From positions 1-10,445 of the forward strand of contig JAJTBL010000039.1 in the NCBI GenBank assembly GCA_021286925.1: a stretch of 10,445 nt of DNA. The letters are read 5' to 3'. The notes beneath the pieces were generated by a model. It was not told the origin of the DNA and searched no databases. It was given only the letters and a program-made list of their open reading frames with translations. This document shows, piece after piece, positions 1-6,327 of this stretch (position 1 is its first letter; each line of letters opens with the position of its first letter). Source of the DNA: Spirochaetia bacterium (lineage in GTDB: Bacteria; Spirochaetota; Spirochaetia; Treponematales; Rectinemataceae). The position numbers and the translations under genes are program-made.

Positions 1-2334
1 CGGATCGCCCGTATGAGGAATCTCGATGTACTTTGACCAGTAGCTGTCGTCGCCCATCGGCTTGCCTTCCACCGCCATGCCAAGATCCTGCCGCCGTTCC
101 GCAATAAGGATAATGTCCGCCCCTCTGATTTTGTGGGTATGGATCTGGCTTATGGTAATTCTGACATCGCGGTCTTCAGGCGGGCAGATAAAGACGAGCG
201 GATAGCTTTTAAAGAGCTGTTCCAGGAGCTGGGGCTTTTTCTTCAGCAGGGCATGCGCTTCGTCCGCAATCAAAACAGGCTCTTTCTGCAAAAGCTCCCG
301 GTACGCGTCCAGGGCTGATTCGATATCGGACAGCGAGAAGAGGGTGTTTCGGCCCAGAATAGTGTTGGGTCCGTGTTTGAATTCGGCAGCGTCGTAACCT
401 TCCGTGTGGTTGAGGACGACTTCCCGGATTTTCAGCGCACCCTCGCGGGCCAGCCCAATCAGCCCCGTCCCCAGAATATGCACGGATGGCCGCTGGAAGA
501 GCCGCAATGCCGCGGTTTCGATGTCGCCGATCGTCGTTTCCATGGTCTCGCTCATGAGATTTCTGGCGGCTATGATGCGTTCTCTGACTTCCTTTTCCGA
601 TTGTACGAGGCTGGCAGCGCAGAGATAGAGGATGGCCAGCTGGTTCATGAAGGATTTTGTGGCGGCTACTGCTATTTCGGGACCGCAGAGTATCGGCAGG
701 TAGAAATCCGTCAATTCCTGCGGAATTCGGCTGTTTTCATTGTTGACGAGGCAGGCGCGGCGGATTCCCGGAGCCCTTTCTTTGACGTCCTGGAAAATGT
801 CCACCAAATCTTTGGTTTCGCCAGACTGCGTGATGCCGAGTATCAAATCTTCATTTTTCAGGCAGGAAAAATACATCGAACGGAAGATGCCCGGATTGCA
901 GGGATAGATGGGCAGGTGCGCGATGCCGTTGAAAAAATAGGCTGCTGTCAGCGCCGCGTGGTACGAAGTGCCCGAGGCGACAAAATAGATTCTGCCGCCG
1001 GAATTGTTCGTCTCCAGCAGGGCTGTCTTGAATTCATTCAGATATCGAAGGACTGCCCGCCGTTTTCTCCAGACGAATATCGAGTCCATGAGGGCAAGGT
1101 CGCCTGAAAAATTCGGAGCCAGGTGGGAAAGCTCGGCCAGCAGTTCCGCTTCATCGCTGACAAATCGTTCGCCGGGCTTTCCAGCGGCTGTGCCCGAAGG
1201 CGATGAAACCTGCAATGTTACCTGGATTTTCGCCTTTATCTCCGCCCATTCCGGGCTTGCAAAAATCGCTTCGAGCGCGGGTTTTAAAACGCCTTCGCCG
1301 AATTTTTCCGCCAGCGCAGCCACGGAATCGGCGATCTGCTTGCATTCGTTCTTCTTATCTTCAAAAACAGCGGTCAACGCTTCCTGGCTTGTGTCTCGGA
1401 AATAATAACGAAGTATGTTTTCCATGTTGGCGGGACTTCCCAGGATTTCCTGCTCCATGTAGTGTTTATAGCGGGGGTTGAGCTGGGTATCCTTGACGGA
1501 GAGCTTGGAGCGCTTGAGCCGCGGACGGGAGAAGGTCGGAGCGCCTTTCAAATTGAACACAAGGTAGGTGGATTCAGTAAACCAGAGGCCCTCGCCTTCG
1601 GCAAGAGGGATCAGTGCCCGCGTTTTTGAAAGCACCGAGGTCAGGTCGGAAGAAACGACAATGAAGTCGCCGTGAGAATCCGTCCCCATCCCTGCGTACA
1701 GAGAGGAACCTGATTTTATTGCGAAAATGCCGGGAATCGTCGGGTCTGCTACCGCGGCTGCGTAGGAACCTTCCGCCAGTGCCTCAGCCTTGCGGATCGC
1801 GTCCACCATTCTGAGCACCGCGTCGGGCACCCCCTCCTGCAGTCCCGAGGCGGCGTACGCCTGGCGCATTCCGGACAGTTCCGCACTGGAAAGCAGGGCG
1901 TTGGCGGCATAATGCTCTTCCACCAGATGAACGATGATTTCGCCGTCATTATCGGAAATGACCGCATGCCCCCGCGAAGCCAGCCAGTTTTTCAGGCTGT
2001 CGGTATTTGAAATATTGCCGTTGTGGGCGCCGACCATCTCTACCTTGCACTGGACGTGGTGCGGCTGGCTGTTGATGTCTGTAACCGCTCCGTAGGTGGC
2101 CCAGCGCACCTGCCCGATAAATCGCTGTCCGGGAAATGAGGATATCCCCAGCGCCGGGCAGACTTTTGACGGAGCTCCCACCTTTTTTCGCAGGACAATC
2201 TTCTTTTTTGCGTCAATAAAGCTCGCGCCGGTTGAATCATAGCCTCGGTATTCGAGGCGGCGGAGCAAGGCTTCAGCTTCCTTGCCCATATCGTGATTTT
2301 CTTCTTTATATATCAGTGAAACGATTCCGCACAT
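1..2334 (-). CDS. glmS: Long-form GlmS, glutamine-fructose-6-phosphate aminotransferase (isomerizing), 3' end beyond window
   Basis: Makes glucosamine-6-phosphate from fructose-6-phosphate and glutamine, the first step to UDP-GlcNAc for peptidoglycan; cytosolic. The frame is open for 778 codons from ATG at 2334, behind a strong GAGGAGGG site at 2338-2345, and runs off the left edge. The N-terminal glutaminase domain begins MCGIV (Cys2 becomes the nucleophile after Met removal) and carries RWATYG and HNGN motifs. RYKHYM at residues 288-293 marks the linker. The first SIS domain has ASGTSYHA (453-460) and TQSGETKD; the second has GPEIAVAATKSF, AREGALKIRE and FKHGP (His654). The residues matching E. 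coli E481, K485, E488 and H504 are kept, so isomerase activity is likely. It is much longer than the usual ~610 residues: about 110-115 extra residues lie between linker and SIS1 (roughly 310-430), and about 50 extra follow FKHGP. By alignment to E. coli from memory, some 40 residues including the C-terminal Schiff-base lysine lie outside the window. A GlmS-like paralogue acting on another sugar cannot be excluded. Confidence 0.9.
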   Translation of the reverse strand, partial: MCGIVSLIYKEENHDMGKEAEALLRRLEYRGYDSTGASFIDAKKKIVLRKKVGAPSKVCPALGISSFPGQRFIGQVRWATYGAVTDINSQPHHVQCKVEMVGAHNGNISNTDSLKNWLASRGHAVISDNDGEIIVHLVEEHYAANALLSSAELSGMRQAYAASGLQEGVPDAVLRMVDAIRKAEALAEGSYAAAVADPTIPGIFAIKSGSSLYAGMGTDSHGDFIVVSSDLTSVLSKTRALIPLAEGEGLWFTESTYLVFNLKGAPTFSRPRLKRSKLSVKDTQLNPRYKHYMEQEILGSPANMENILRYYFRDTSQEALTAVFEDKKNECKQIADSVAALAEKFGEGVLKPALEAIFASPEWAEIKAKIQVTLQVSSPSGTAAGKPGERFVSDEAELLAELSHLAPNFSGDLALMDSIFVWRKRRAVLRYLNEFKTALLETNNSGGRIYFVASGTSYHAALTAAYFFNGIAHLPIYPCNPGIFRSMYFSCLKNEDLILGITQSGETKDLVDIFQDVKERAPGIRRACLVNNENSRIPQELTDFYLPILCGPEIAVAATKSFMNQLAILYLCAASLVQSEKEVRERIIAARNLMSETMETTIGDIETAALRLFQRPSVHILGTGLIGLAREGALKIREVVLNHTEGYDAAEFKHGPNTILGRNTLFSLSDIESALDAYRELLQKEPVLIADEAHALLKKKPQLLEQLFKSYPLVFICPPEDRDVRITISQIHTHKIRGADIILIAERRQDLGMAVEGKPMGDDSYWSKYIEIPHTGDP

Positions 2335-2411
2335 TTTCCCTCCTCTTTATTCGTCAAGCGGCTGACATCGCACTGCTCCGGACAGCAAAGCCAGCTGTTT
2401 TGAGAGCATCA

Positions 2412-2441
2412 AGTATACCACGGCTTTCTCAAACCGTGCAA
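2412..2441 (-). promoter_or_regulatory. Candidate sigma-70-type promoter for glmS
   Basis: On the minus strand, TTGCAC (2441-2436) and TATACT (2417-2412) are separated by 18 bases. The -10 matches the consensus at five of six positions, but the -35 only at three. Transcription would begin near 2405, giving a leader of about 70 bases before glmS. That is too short for a glmS ribozyme. It overlaps the inverted repeat at 2419-2438. Confidence 0.4.
2419..2438. promoter_or_regulatory. 20-bp inverted repeat between divergent glmS and thioesterase genes, possible operator
   Basis: The arms CACGGCTT (2419-2426) and AAACCGTG (2431-2438) are inverted copies with one mismatch, separated by TCTC. The repeat fills the spacer and -35 of the candidate glmS promoter and overlaps the proposed -35 of the thioesterase promoter. 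A bound protein could therefore affect both genes. It has no T-tract after it on either strand, so it is not an obvious terminator. The size suits a dimeric helix-turn-helix repressor, but no regulator gene is visible nearby. Confidence 0.4.
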
Positions 2442-2453
2442 ATTTGTTATGCT
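2426..2453 (+). promoter_or_regulatory. Candidate promoter for the thioesterase gene, close to its start codon
   Basis: TTCTCA (2426-2431) and TATGCT (2448-2453) are 16 bases apart, each matching consensus at four of six positions. The -10 ends 8 bases before the ATG at 2462, so transcription would begin at or next to the start codon. This fits the absence of a ribosome-binding site there. If the gene instead begins at the TTG at 2444, this promoter call is wrong. Confidence 0.3.
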
Positions 2454-2461
2454 CCAGTGGT

Positions 2462-3235
2462 ATGACATCAGCACAGCCTCTCCAGCCTCATGAAATAACG
2501 CACACGGTACGCGGTTTTGATTGCGGCTACGGCGGGCCTTTCAGACCGCTTTCTCTCGCCAATTATTTTCAGGAATCAGCGGGAACTCATGCGAGCGTTC
2601 TGGGTATCGGAATGCGCGATATGTTTGCCAACGGCCGAACCTGGATGCTGTCCCGCATCGATATCAAGATTGAAAAACTCCCGGCCGAGGGTGATTCGGT
2701 CACGGTCAGAACTTGGCCGGCCGGCACCGACCGTCTTTTCGCGCTCCGCTATCTCGAATTGCTGGACAGCCAGGGCAGGAGAATGGCAGGCGCTCTCTAT
2801 CAATACCTCATCGTCGATATCGAAAAAAGGCGGCCGCTCCGCCCGGAAAGAATTCTATCGCCCGATATGGTCTGCAACCTCCCGCCGCCGTACCCGGATC
2901 TGTCGCCGGGGCTGCCGGATTTTCCAGAATTCGACCTGCTGGAACATGAGCAAAGTTCCGAAACTTTTATTCAGAGCTTTCAGATTACTGCGGGCACCCG
3001 CCACATCGATTATAACGGGCATGTGAATAACGGGCATATCATCGATTGGCTGTGTGACGCGGTGCCGCTGGAAAAAAGAGGAACTGGAAGGCTCTCGCGG
3101 CTCAAGGTGGATTTTTTAAATGAAATCAAACGCGGCCAGCCAGTTACGGTGCGCTGGGCTGAGCGCTCGGGGTTTTATAGCGTTTTAACCGCCGATGGTG
3201 TTGTTTTTGCCAAAGCCTATACCGAATGGCAATAG
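2462..3235 (+). CDS. Acyl-ACP thioesterase (plant FatA/FatB-like family)
   Basis: Hydrolyses acyl-ACP to free fatty acid and ACP, ending chain elongation; cytosolic. The 257 residues fit the bacterial members of the family (Acyl-ACP_TE, two hot-dog folds). The first hot-dog covers about residues 10-130, with the hallmark run WMLSRIDIKI, then GDSVTVRTWP and RLFALRYLE. The second covers about 155-257, with DYNGHVNNGHIIDWL, whose Asp183, Asn185 and His187 match the catalytic D-x-N-x-H of plant enzymes. A Glu follows in NEIKRG, and no Cys sits at the place once proposed as nucleophile in plants. I chose ATG 2462 because the family match begins just after it. An in-frame TTG at 2444 would add six residues. 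Neither start has a clear Shine-Dalgarno sequence, so the mRNA may be leaderless. It is transcribed divergently from glmS. Chain-length preference cannot be read from the sequence. Confidence 0.88.
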   Translation: MTSAQPLQPHEITHTVRGFDCGYGGPFRPLSLANYFQESAGTHASVLGIGMRDMFANGRTWMLSRIDIKIEKLPAEGDSVTVRTWPAGTDRLFALRYLELLDSQGRRMAGALYQYLIVDIEKRRPLRPERILSPDMVCNLPPPYPDLSPGLPDFPEFDLLEHEQSSETFIQSFQITAGTRHIDYNGHVNNGHIIDWLCDAVPLEKRGTGRLSRLKVDFLNEIKRGQPVTVRWAERSGFYSVLTADGVVFAKAYTEWQ

Positions 3236-3242
3236 CTAAGAG

Positions 3243-3262
3243 GCCGGGCATGGTTGACCGGC
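3243..3262. repeat. Inverted repeat GCCGG-N10-CCGGC downstream of the thioesterase gene
   Basis: Five-base arms at 3243-3247 and 3258-3262 lie 7 bases after the thioesterase stop. No T-tract follows, so it would be a poor intrinsic terminator. The right arm overlaps the TTGACC of the candidate fhs promoter, so an operator role is also possible. Short GC-rich palindromes like this can occur by chance. Confidence 0.25.
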
Positions 3263-3282
3263 GCTGCAGGCTATATTAAATT
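3254..3282 (+). promoter_or_regulatory. Candidate promoter for fhs-ybaK
   Basis: TTGACC (3254-3259; five of six) is followed after 17 bases by TAAATT (3277-3282; four of six, with the key A and final T). Transcription would begin near 3289, leaving a leader of about 64 bases. The leader ends in a strong ribosome site, AAGGGGG, at 3341-3347, five bases before the fhs ATG. Confidence 0.4.
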
Positions 3283-3352
3283 TTCATGATACTGAGGCTT
3301 TTTAAGGCTTCAATTGATTCTGCTGGAATGAAATGATGCAAAGGGGGCAACA

Positions 3353-5116
3353 ATGTCAGTAATTCGCCAGGCTAAAGTACCCAGCGATATCGAAATCGCG
3401 CAGTCAGCCGATGTGAGACCGATTTCCGAGATCGCCGCTCGATATGGCATTGACGAGAGCTATCTCGAACACTACGGCAGTGACAAGGCCAAGGTTCGGC
3501 TCGAGTTTCTCTCAGGACCAGGCGCGAAGGGAAAGCGGGCGAAATACATCGACGTGACTGCCATTACGCCGACGCCGCTGGGCGAGGGCAAGACGACAAC
3601 GACGGTCGGACTCGCGCAGGGGCTGGGATTTATCGGCAAAAAAGCGATCGCGACGATTCGCCAGCCTTCCATGGGGCCGACTTTTGGGATAAAAGGCGGG
3701 GCGGCTGGCGGCGGCTACAGTCAGATTGTTCCGATGGCTGACTTCAATCTGCACCTGACCGGCGATATCCACGCGGTTTCCGCTGCCCATAACCTGTGCG
3801 CCGCCGCGCTTGATGCACGGCTTTACCACGAAGGCCGCTGGTCGGATGCGTATTTTGAAAAACTCGGCCTCAAAAAGCTGAATATCGATCCCTACTCCAT
3901 CCTCTGGAGAAGGGTTCTGGACATGAATGACCGGACTTTGCGGAAAATCATGGTCGGCATGGGCGGGCTGGAAAATGGCCCGCTGCGGGAAACTGGTTTC
4001 GATATTTCAGTTGCGAGCGAAGTCATGGCGATTCTCGCGCTTTCGACCAGCCTCGAAGACTTGCGGGCCCGGCTCGGACGGATTGTTGTCGCCTTGGACA
4101 AGTCCGGAAAAGCGATTACGACGGAGGATTTGAAGGTGGCGGGCGCCATGACTATTCTCATGAAGGACGCGCTCAAGCCGAATATTCTGCAAACCCTCGA
4201 AGAACAACTCGCTTTTGTGCATGCGGGACCTTTCGCAAACATAGCCCACGGCAATTCGTCCATACTTGCCGACAATATCGCTGTTCAGGTGGCTGATTAT
4301 GTGGTCACCGAATCAGGTTTCGGCGCTGATATGGGGTTTGAAAAATTTGTGGATATCAAATGCCGTTCATCAGGCATCATGCCGGATGCTGTGGTGATTG
4401 TCGCGACCGTGCGGGCGCTGAAAATGCACGGAGGCGGCCCGAAGGTGACGCCGGGGAAACCCCTTGCTACCGCATACACCCAGGAAAATACCGAGCTTTT
4501 GAAAAAGGGTGTCGCGAATCTCGAGGCGCATCTGGCGATAATTCGAAAATTCGGCTTGCCCGCCGTTGTCGCGATTAACGCCTTCCCGACGGACACGGAA
4601 GCCGAGCATCAGATTATCAGAGAGGCTGCTTTGCGTGCCGGCGCTGTCGATGCGGTTGTGGCGCGCAACTGGGCGCTGGGCGGAGAAGGTGCGGCGGATC
4701 TTGCCCGCGCGGTGGAAAAGGCTGCCAATCAGCCCTCGGAACCGCGGTTTCTGTATCCGCTTGAGCTGTCGGTCAAGGAAAAAATCGAAACCATCGCGAC
4801 GGAAGTCTACGGAGCCGCTGAAGTAACGTACACTCCGGAAGCCTTGGATGCAATAGAAACCTTCAGTTCTCTGGGATATTCAAGCTTGCCGATCTGCATG
4901 GCCAAGACCCAGTATTCATTGTCGCACGACCCTGCATTGAAGGGTGCGCCGAAAGGCTTTGTCTTCCCGGTCAAGGATGTGCGTCTCGCAGCCGGTGCAG
5001 GCTTTATCTATCCGCTTTCCGGCGAAATCACGACTATGCCCGGTCTGCCCTCCGTGCCCGGCTATATGGGGATGGATATCGATACTGCGACGGGAAAAAT
5101 CACGGGGCTGTCATGA
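3353..5116 (+). CDS. fhs: Formate-tetrahydrofolate ligase
   Basis: Condenses formate with tetrahydrofolate using ATP to give 10-formyl-THF, feeding purine and fMet-tRNA synthesis and, in acetogens, the methyl branch of the Wood-Ljungdahl pathway; cytosolic, tetrameric in studied homologues. The sequence has the P-loop PLGEGKTTTT (75-84), signature GIKGGAAGGGY (112-122) and signature VATVRALKMHGG (350-361). At 587 residues it is about 30 longer than the classic clostridial enzyme. Extra residues lie after LYHE and in GGGPKVTPGKPLATAY after the second signature. That second stretch, together with LPICMAKTQYSLSHDP and the GAGFIYPL region near the C-terminus, resembles the synthetase domain of eukaryotic MTHFD1 more than the Moorella enzyme. 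The start is fixed by AAGGGGG five bases upstream. The stop codon overlaps the next start (ATGA), so the downstream gene is probably translationally coupled. No other one-carbon gene lies in the window. Confidence 0.96.
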   Translation: MSVIRQAKVPSDIEIAQSADVRPISEIAARYGIDESYLEHYGSDKAKVRLEFLSGPGAKGKRAKYIDVTAITPTPLGEGKTTTTVGLAQGLGFIGKKAIATIRQPSMGPTFGIKGGAAGGGYSQIVPMADFNLHLTGDIHAVSAAHNLCAAALDARLYHEGRWSDAYFEKLGLKKLNIDPYSILWRRVLDMNDRTLRKIMVGMGGLENGPLRETGFDISVASEVMAILALSTSLEDLRARLGRIVVALDKSGKAITTEDLKVAGAMTILMKDALKPNILQTLEEQLAFVHAGPFANIAHGNSSILADNIAVQVADYVVTESGFGADMGFEKFVDIKCRSSGIMPDAVVIVATVRALKMHGGGPKVTPGKPLATAYTQENTELLKKGVANLEAHLAIIRKFGLPAVVAINAFPTDTEAEHQIIREAALRAGAVDAVVARNWALGGEGAADLARAVEKAANQPSEPRFLYPLELSVKEKIETIATEVYGAAEVTYTPEALDAIETFSSLGYSSLPICMAKTQYSLSHDPALKGAPKGFVFPVKDVRLAAGAGFIYPLSGEITTMPGLPSVPGYMGMDIDTATGKITGLS

Positions 5117-5568
5117 TTCCTGAAAAAGTCAAAGCAATTCTTGATGCGCACGGGCTTGCGGCTTTGGAATTTGAAGACGGTTCGACGCCGACCGCTGAAA
5201 TGGCGGCGGCCCGAATCGGGGTGCAGGTTGGCCAGATCGCGAAGAGTCTGCTTTTCAAAGGGGCTTCCGGCAAAGCGGTGATGATTGTCTGTGCTGGAGA
5301 TCGAAAAATTTCCTCGAGCAAGATGAAACAGCTGTGCGGAGAAAAAATGTCCATGACGACCAGTGATGAAACCTTCGCCCTGACAGGTTTCCGACCGGGC
5401 GGGGTTTGCCCCTTTGGAACGGAGGGTATTCCTGTCTATCTTGATGCAAGCCTGCAAGCCTGGGATGTCATCTATCCGGCGGCTGGCACCAACTCCACAG
5501 GGGTTCCGACCAGCTTTGAACAGCTGCGTTCTATCACCGGGGCACAGCTTTGTGATGTCTGTTCATGA
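5113..5568 (+). CDS. YbaK/EbsC-family (ProX-type) aminoacyl-tRNA deacylase
   Basis: Family members hydrolyse mischarged tRNA, such as Cys-tRNA(Pro) or Ala-tRNA(Pro), in trans to proline-tRNA ligase; cytosolic. The 151 residues are one YbaK domain. Features seen are the N-terminal helix, the core QIAKSLLFKG with Lys44 at the place of the conserved catalytic lysine, CAGDRKISSSKMKQL, and the GGVCPFG turn that corresponds to GG-[IV]-SP-x-G in relatives. The conserved C-terminal strand run is VIYPAAGTNS. The ATG overlaps the fhs stop by four bases, so it depends on fhs transcription and probably on translational re-initiation. Which mischarged tRNA it clears is not decided by the sequence. The gene is followed within five bases by a strong terminator. 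Confidence 0.88.
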   Translation: MIPEKVKAILDAHGLAALEFEDGSTPTAEMAAARIGVQVGQIAKSLLFKGASGKAVMIVCAGDRKISSSKMKQLCGEKMSMTTSDETFALTGFRPGGVCPFGTEGIPVYLDASLQAWDVIYPAAGTNSTGVPTSFEQLRSITGAQLCDVCS

Positions 5569-5572
5569 AAAG

Positions 5573-5612
5573 AAAAGGCGGCAGAGGCTGTGATGCCAAA
5601 GCCGCCTTTTTT
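5573..5612. terminator. Bidirectional intrinsic terminator between ybaK and tpx
   Basis: Perfect ten-base arms AAAAGGCGGC (5573-5582) and GCCGCCTTTT (5603-5610 at core, starting 5601) enclose an 18-base loop. A T-run ends the plus-strand copy. On the minus strand the stem is followed by TTTTCTTTTC, so the same hairpin can end tpx transcription. It lies between the convergent ybaK and tpx stops. Confidence 0.9.
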
Positions 5613-5629
5613 GTTGAAAGTCTGAAGCT

Positions 5630-6139
5630 TCAGAGCGCGGCTTTTGCCGCAGCAAGGGCGCTTTCATAGTCCGGTTCCTGAGCGATTTCCGGAACCTGCT
5701 GGGTATAAATCACAGTATTCTGCGCGTCGAGCACGACAACAGCCCGCGAGAGTAAACCAGCCAGCGGTCCGGTCGTCATTTCAACACCGTAGGTTTTGCC
5801 GAATTCCCTGTCGCGCAGTTCGGAAAGTGTCACAACCTTATCAATTCCTTCAGCTTCGCAGAAGCGCTTTTGGGCAAAGGGCAGGTCCCTGCTGATAGTC
5901 AGGATGACTACCTTCCCGAGCGCGGCGGCAGCCTTGTTGAAAGCCCGCGCGCTTGCGGCGCATACGCCGGTATCGAGGCTGGGAACAATGTTGAGAATTT
6001 TCACGTGCCCTGCAAAGTCGGCAAGGCTGACATCCTTGAGATCGCTTCCGGTGAGGCGGAATTCAGGGGCTTTGCTTCCTTTTGCAGGAAGTGTACCAAT
6101 TGTCTGTACTGGGTTACCTTTGAATGTGATAGTGGCCAT
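5630..6139 (-). CDS. tpx: Thiol peroxidase Tpx (atypical 2-Cys peroxiredoxin)
   Basis: Reduces hydrogen peroxide and alkyl hydroperoxides using thioredoxin. In E. coli the Tpx protein is soluble and found toward the periplasm or cytosol without a signal peptide; none is seen here. The 169 residues match the family length. PSLDTGVCAASARAFN carries the peroxidatic Cys60, and DLPFAQKRFCEAEG carries the resolving Cys94, the spacing expected for Tpx. The Arg-containing active-site region later in the chain (LLSRAVVVLD) is also kept. The start is set by AGGAGA a few bases upstream (plus positions 6144-6150). A separate promoter and small leader hairpin suggest it is transcribed alone. It converges on ybaK and shares its terminator. 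No reductase partner is encoded in the window. Confidence 0.96.
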   Translation of the reverse strand: MATITFKGNPVQTIGTLPAKGSKAPEFRLTGSDLKDVSLADFAGHVKILNIVPSLDTGVCAASARAFNKAAAALGKVVILTISRDLPFAQKRFCEAEGIDKVVTLSELRDREFGKTYGVEMTTGPLAGLLSRAVVVLDAQNTVIYTQQVPEIAQEPDYESALAAAKAAL

Positions 6140-6151
6140 TTTTTCTCCTCT

Positions 6152-6165
6152 GCCGGTAAACCGGC
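6152..6165 (-). promoter_or_regulatory. Small GC hairpin directly upstream of the tpx ribosome-binding site
   Basis: On the minus strand GCCGG-TTTA-CCGGC forms a five-pair stem with a four-base loop, ending two bases before the GAGGAGA ribosome site. It could protect the mRNA 5' end, influence ribosome access, or be an operator. The arms are the same as those of the repeat at 3243-3262, although the spacing differs. Confidence 0.4.
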
Positions 6166-6184
6166 AATTTCACTCCATTTTATC

Positions 6185-6212
6185 TTTATAAAATATGGAA
6201 TGCTGCGCGCAA
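6185..6212 (-). promoter_or_regulatory. Candidate tpx promoter
   Basis: On the minus strand TTGCGC (6212-6207; four of six) and TATAAA (6190-6185; five of six) are 16 bases apart. A second -10-like TAAAAT lies just downstream. Transcription would begin near 6178, leaving about 40 bases of leader that include the hairpin at 6152-6165. Confidence 0.4.
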
Positions 6213-6238
6213 CGGCAAGGGCGGCAAAATAAGAACAA

Positions 6239-6254
6239 CCGCGCAAAAGTGCGG
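6239..6254 (-). terminator. Weak hairpin downstream of the metallo-hydrolase gene
   Basis: CCGCAC-TTTT-GCGCGG on the minus strand pairs with one A-C mismatch and is followed by the T-rich TTGTTCTTATTTT. It lies about 75 bases after the metallo-hydrolase stop and before the tpx promoter. It might reduce read-through into tpx but is a poor terminator by shape. Confidence 0.25.
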
Positions 6255-6327
6255 AAAGAAAGCGGGAACAAAGGCGGTAGCGGCAAACTTAGCAGGGAAA
6301 CTGTTCATGCTGTGTTGTGTCGATCCT

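Noticed and set aside
373..1107. 244-codon open frame on the plus strand inside the glmS region
   Set aside because: It is antisense to a continuous minus-strand frame with unmistakable GlmS motifs; its product has no recognisable motif and no ribosome site.
2335..2405. Possible glmS ribozyme or riboswitch in the glmS leader
   Set aside because: The likely leader is only about 70 bases and shows none of the expected pairing; the ribozyme is also mainly a Firmicutes feature.
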